Of a DNA stretch of 64,000 bases, positions 62,515 to 64,000 are shown one piece after another. The position numbers were made by a program, and so were the translations under genes. This DNA is from Arsenophonus sp046530735. Its GTDB lineage: Bacteria > Pseudomonadota > Gammaproteobacteria > Enterobacterales > Enterobacteriaceae. Numbering within the stretch: the stretch's first letter is position 1; each line of letters opens with the position of its first letter. The notes beneath the pieces are model-generated. The model worked only from the letters and a program-made list of their open reading frames with translations, did not search any database and was not told where the DNA came from. The stretch spans positions 124,001 through 188,000 of the forward strand of contig JBHEQV010000003.1 of the NCBI GenBank assembly GCA_046530735.1, read 5' to 3'.

Positions 62515-63850
62515 ATACTTATTTTTGTATATGGGTTTTCAGAAAAAACTGATATATTCAGCTTATTAATTTTATATATCATCTCAATATTATTGGGATG
62601 ATATATATGAAAAATTTACTATAAGTATCTTCAAAAATCAGATATTACCTTTGATCCATTGTATAAATTCATCCATAATGATGTCAATGATCTGATAGGT
62701 GCCACCTATTGAGGTTAAGCTCGAAGCGCATACTGCAAGAAGCATACTCAACACCGCTTTGTTTATAGGGAGAGCCCATACCGTCGATCATAAACGGTTA
62801 TTTGCCTCAATGAATCATACAGATTGTTATGGCTATGTTGAGATTAAAGTGTTTAAAGGTTTAGGAGGATTGCATCGGCAACGGAATATACTTCTAAATC
62901 TCCTTGCTACAACTTATCTGAAGCGTATAAAAAGCGTTAAAGAGTTTCTATCATGCCTGTTATATCCATGAATCATCTTTATCGATGATTTTTATGAAAC
63001 TATTGTATCTCTTCTCGGCAAAAAAGTACAGATCATGGGTGCTTGCGTGATTTAAGCAATACCACTACGTTTCCTTCTTGGCTGAAGGCATATGCTGTTC
63101 TCTCAGGTAAGCTAATCGCCTTTCCCTCCTGATTTATTATTGACGGTACTGGATATGCCATAAGCAACGAGCTGAGTTCGAAGAGATTTATTAAAAGTTA
63201 GAAGAAAACTGTGGATAACTTTTTAATAGCTGATGAGCGAATAGTTTAACCGCATCTCCAATCTTACCATCAAAGATGGTGCCATTCATTTTTAGAATGC
63301 AATAGCAAAGCATTCCTGAATATGCAGGATCAACGCTGTTGGGTATACAAAATAACTAATACTCTGGCATCATTCCACCAAAAGGAATGCATTAAAAGTT
63401 AAGGGTGAGCTTGCGGGAGATTTGGCTAATAGAGAGCTATAATGCCACTAATAAACTCCTTGATGTTTTATTGGTAATGAGCTTTAGAGAGTATCTCCTG
63501 CAGCGATTAAGAAATTGGAGAAAGATTAAGAAGAATGTCTGACATGCCATAGCTTCCCGTTAGCACACTTAGTGTCAATAAAAACGATAAATCTAATTTG
63601 AATATCGGCTTTTGCTTAACAGTATGGGGTTATGAAGCTAATGCTCGGAAGCACTGTGATTCGAGAAAAAACTATTTGGTATTTAAGCTGCTACCATCTG
63701 CTCAGAAAATTGGAACTAGACTAAGTATATTTATCTTTGACTCTGTTGTTAAAAACATCCAATTTAAGGATGGAAAATAGATTTACAAATCATCAAGTAC
63801 GAAGCCTTAGCAAGCTGACTAAGATTATTTATCTGCTATAAGAATGGGTA
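62515..63850 (+). mobile_element. IS256-family remnant (copy Q)
   Basis: Plus-strand transposase pieces: 'CYGYVEIKVFKGLGGLHRQ' near 62.84 kb, 'YLKRIKSVKEFL' near 62.93 kb, 'AAIKKLEKD' near 63.51 kb, 'LVFKLLPSAQK' near 63.68 kb and 'VVKNIQFKDG' near 63.76 kb. These match the C-terminal half of IS256-group transposases ('MVFKLCQSAQKxWRRL...VIxGVxFxDG'). The open frames at 62699-62971 and 63598-63780 are fragments of it. A near-perfect 17-bp palindrome (62573-62589 with 62591-62607) lies near the 5' end. Confidence 0.85.
62968..63064 (-). repeat. 97-bp perfect inverted repeat, right arm
   Basis: Partner of 62355-62451. It carries the same internal deletion as the left arm, relative to the other IS256 copies, so one arm was copied from the other after the deletion arose. 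Confidence 0.95.
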
Positions 63851-64000
63851 CTTCTTTATAACCAATATGATAATAAACGTAATATTTCATGATCTTAGGT
63901 TAAATCTACGACATCAATAAGATAAGTTTTTTATGTTTTAATACTATACAAGCTAGATTGCACTATACACAATATAGTTTATTGTAAAGCATAAATTATT
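63851..64000. other. Unassigned AT-rich end of window
   Basis: No open frame, RNA gene or IS similarity that I could recognise. Confidence 0.4.

Noticed and set aside
1..63850. Recurrent similar blocks at many sites, considered as a CRISPR array or a regulatory repeat family
   Set aside because: The blocks are about 1-2 kb, diverged, and match four transposable-element families; there is no short direct repeat with regular spacers.
1..64000. tRNA, rRNA or riboswitch genes
   Set aside because: I scanned the gaps by eye for cloverleaf arms and T-loop motifs and found no convincing candidate. A covariance-model search would be decisive.
1..64000. UGA reassigned to tryptophan, as an explanation for the mreD stop
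   Set aside because: Tryptophan is coded by TGG throughout intact genes, and TGA is used as a normal stop (for example lolB and mreC), so the code is standard.

Overview
The window is AT-rich chromosome from a gammaproteobacterium of the Enterobacterales, very probably an insect-restricted symbiont in the middle to late phase of genome reduction. Three things point there. Gene order within each block is enteric (hemA-prfA-prmC/lolB-ispE-prs-pth; crr-ptsI-ptsH-cysK-cysZ/zipA-ligA; hldD-waaF-waaC; aroQ-accB-accC and mreBCD-maf-rng-yhdP; yibQ-envC/yibN-secB-gpsA-cysE). A type II dehydroquinase (aroQ) sits upstream of accB, as in Serratia/Yersinia-like lineages but not E. coli. Most of the non-coding DNA is recognisably dead sequence. 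Candidate lineages by this pattern are Serratia symbiotica of Cinara-type aphids, Arsenophonus or Sodalis relatives; the sequence alone does not let me choose.

Layout. 1-3.8 kb: dead IS256, IS1595-like and IS91 elements. 4.2-11.8 kb: kdsA, dead ychA, prmC, prfA, dead hemA, then lolB-ispE-prs on the other strand. 12.1-15.8 kb: IS graveyard between prs and pth. 15.8-16.4 kb: pth. 16.5-17.8 kb: dead IS256. 17.8-28.1 kb: crr-ptsI-ptsH, dead cysK broken by a composite IS, cysZ, zipA, ligA. 28.1-33.2 kb: IS graveyard. 33.3-36.3 kb: hldD-waaF-waaC. 36.6-38.7 kb: IS graveyard. 38.7-55.3 kb: dead dusB, prmA, panF and yhdT behind intact accC-accB-aroQ; dead acuI split by an IS91; dead IS481; mreB-mreC and mreD with an in-frame stop; dead maf, rng and yhdP; dead IS481. 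55.3-61.5 kb: dead yibQ, envC, a dead IS1595-like element, yibN-secB-gpsA, dead cysE. 61.6-63.85 kb: two dead IS256 copies head to head.

The surviving genes serve a small envelope and housekeeping set: inner-core LPS (kdsA, hldD, waaF, waaC), lipoprotein sorting (lolB), cell shape and division (mreBC, zipA, envC), fatty-acid start (accBC), phospholipid backbone (gpsA), isoprenoid precursor (ispE), PRPP (prs), shikimate step (aroQ), PTS phosphorelay (ptsHI-crr), translation release and recycling (prfA, prmC, pth), DNA ligation (ligA), and export chaperoning (secB). Dead genes that can still be read by protein similarity are ychA, hemA, cysK, dusB, prmA, panF, yhdT, acuI, maf, rng, yhdP, yibQ and cysE. 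Both genes of the serine-to-cysteine route are dead.

Four dead IS families fill most remaining space: IS481, IS256, IS91 and an IS1595-like family. They nest inside one another, which gives a relative chronology, and the IS91 copies preserve clean insertion junctions. I see no CRISPR array, no tRNA or rRNA gene, and no obvious new multi-gene system. The most informative material is the fossil record of transposition and gene loss.
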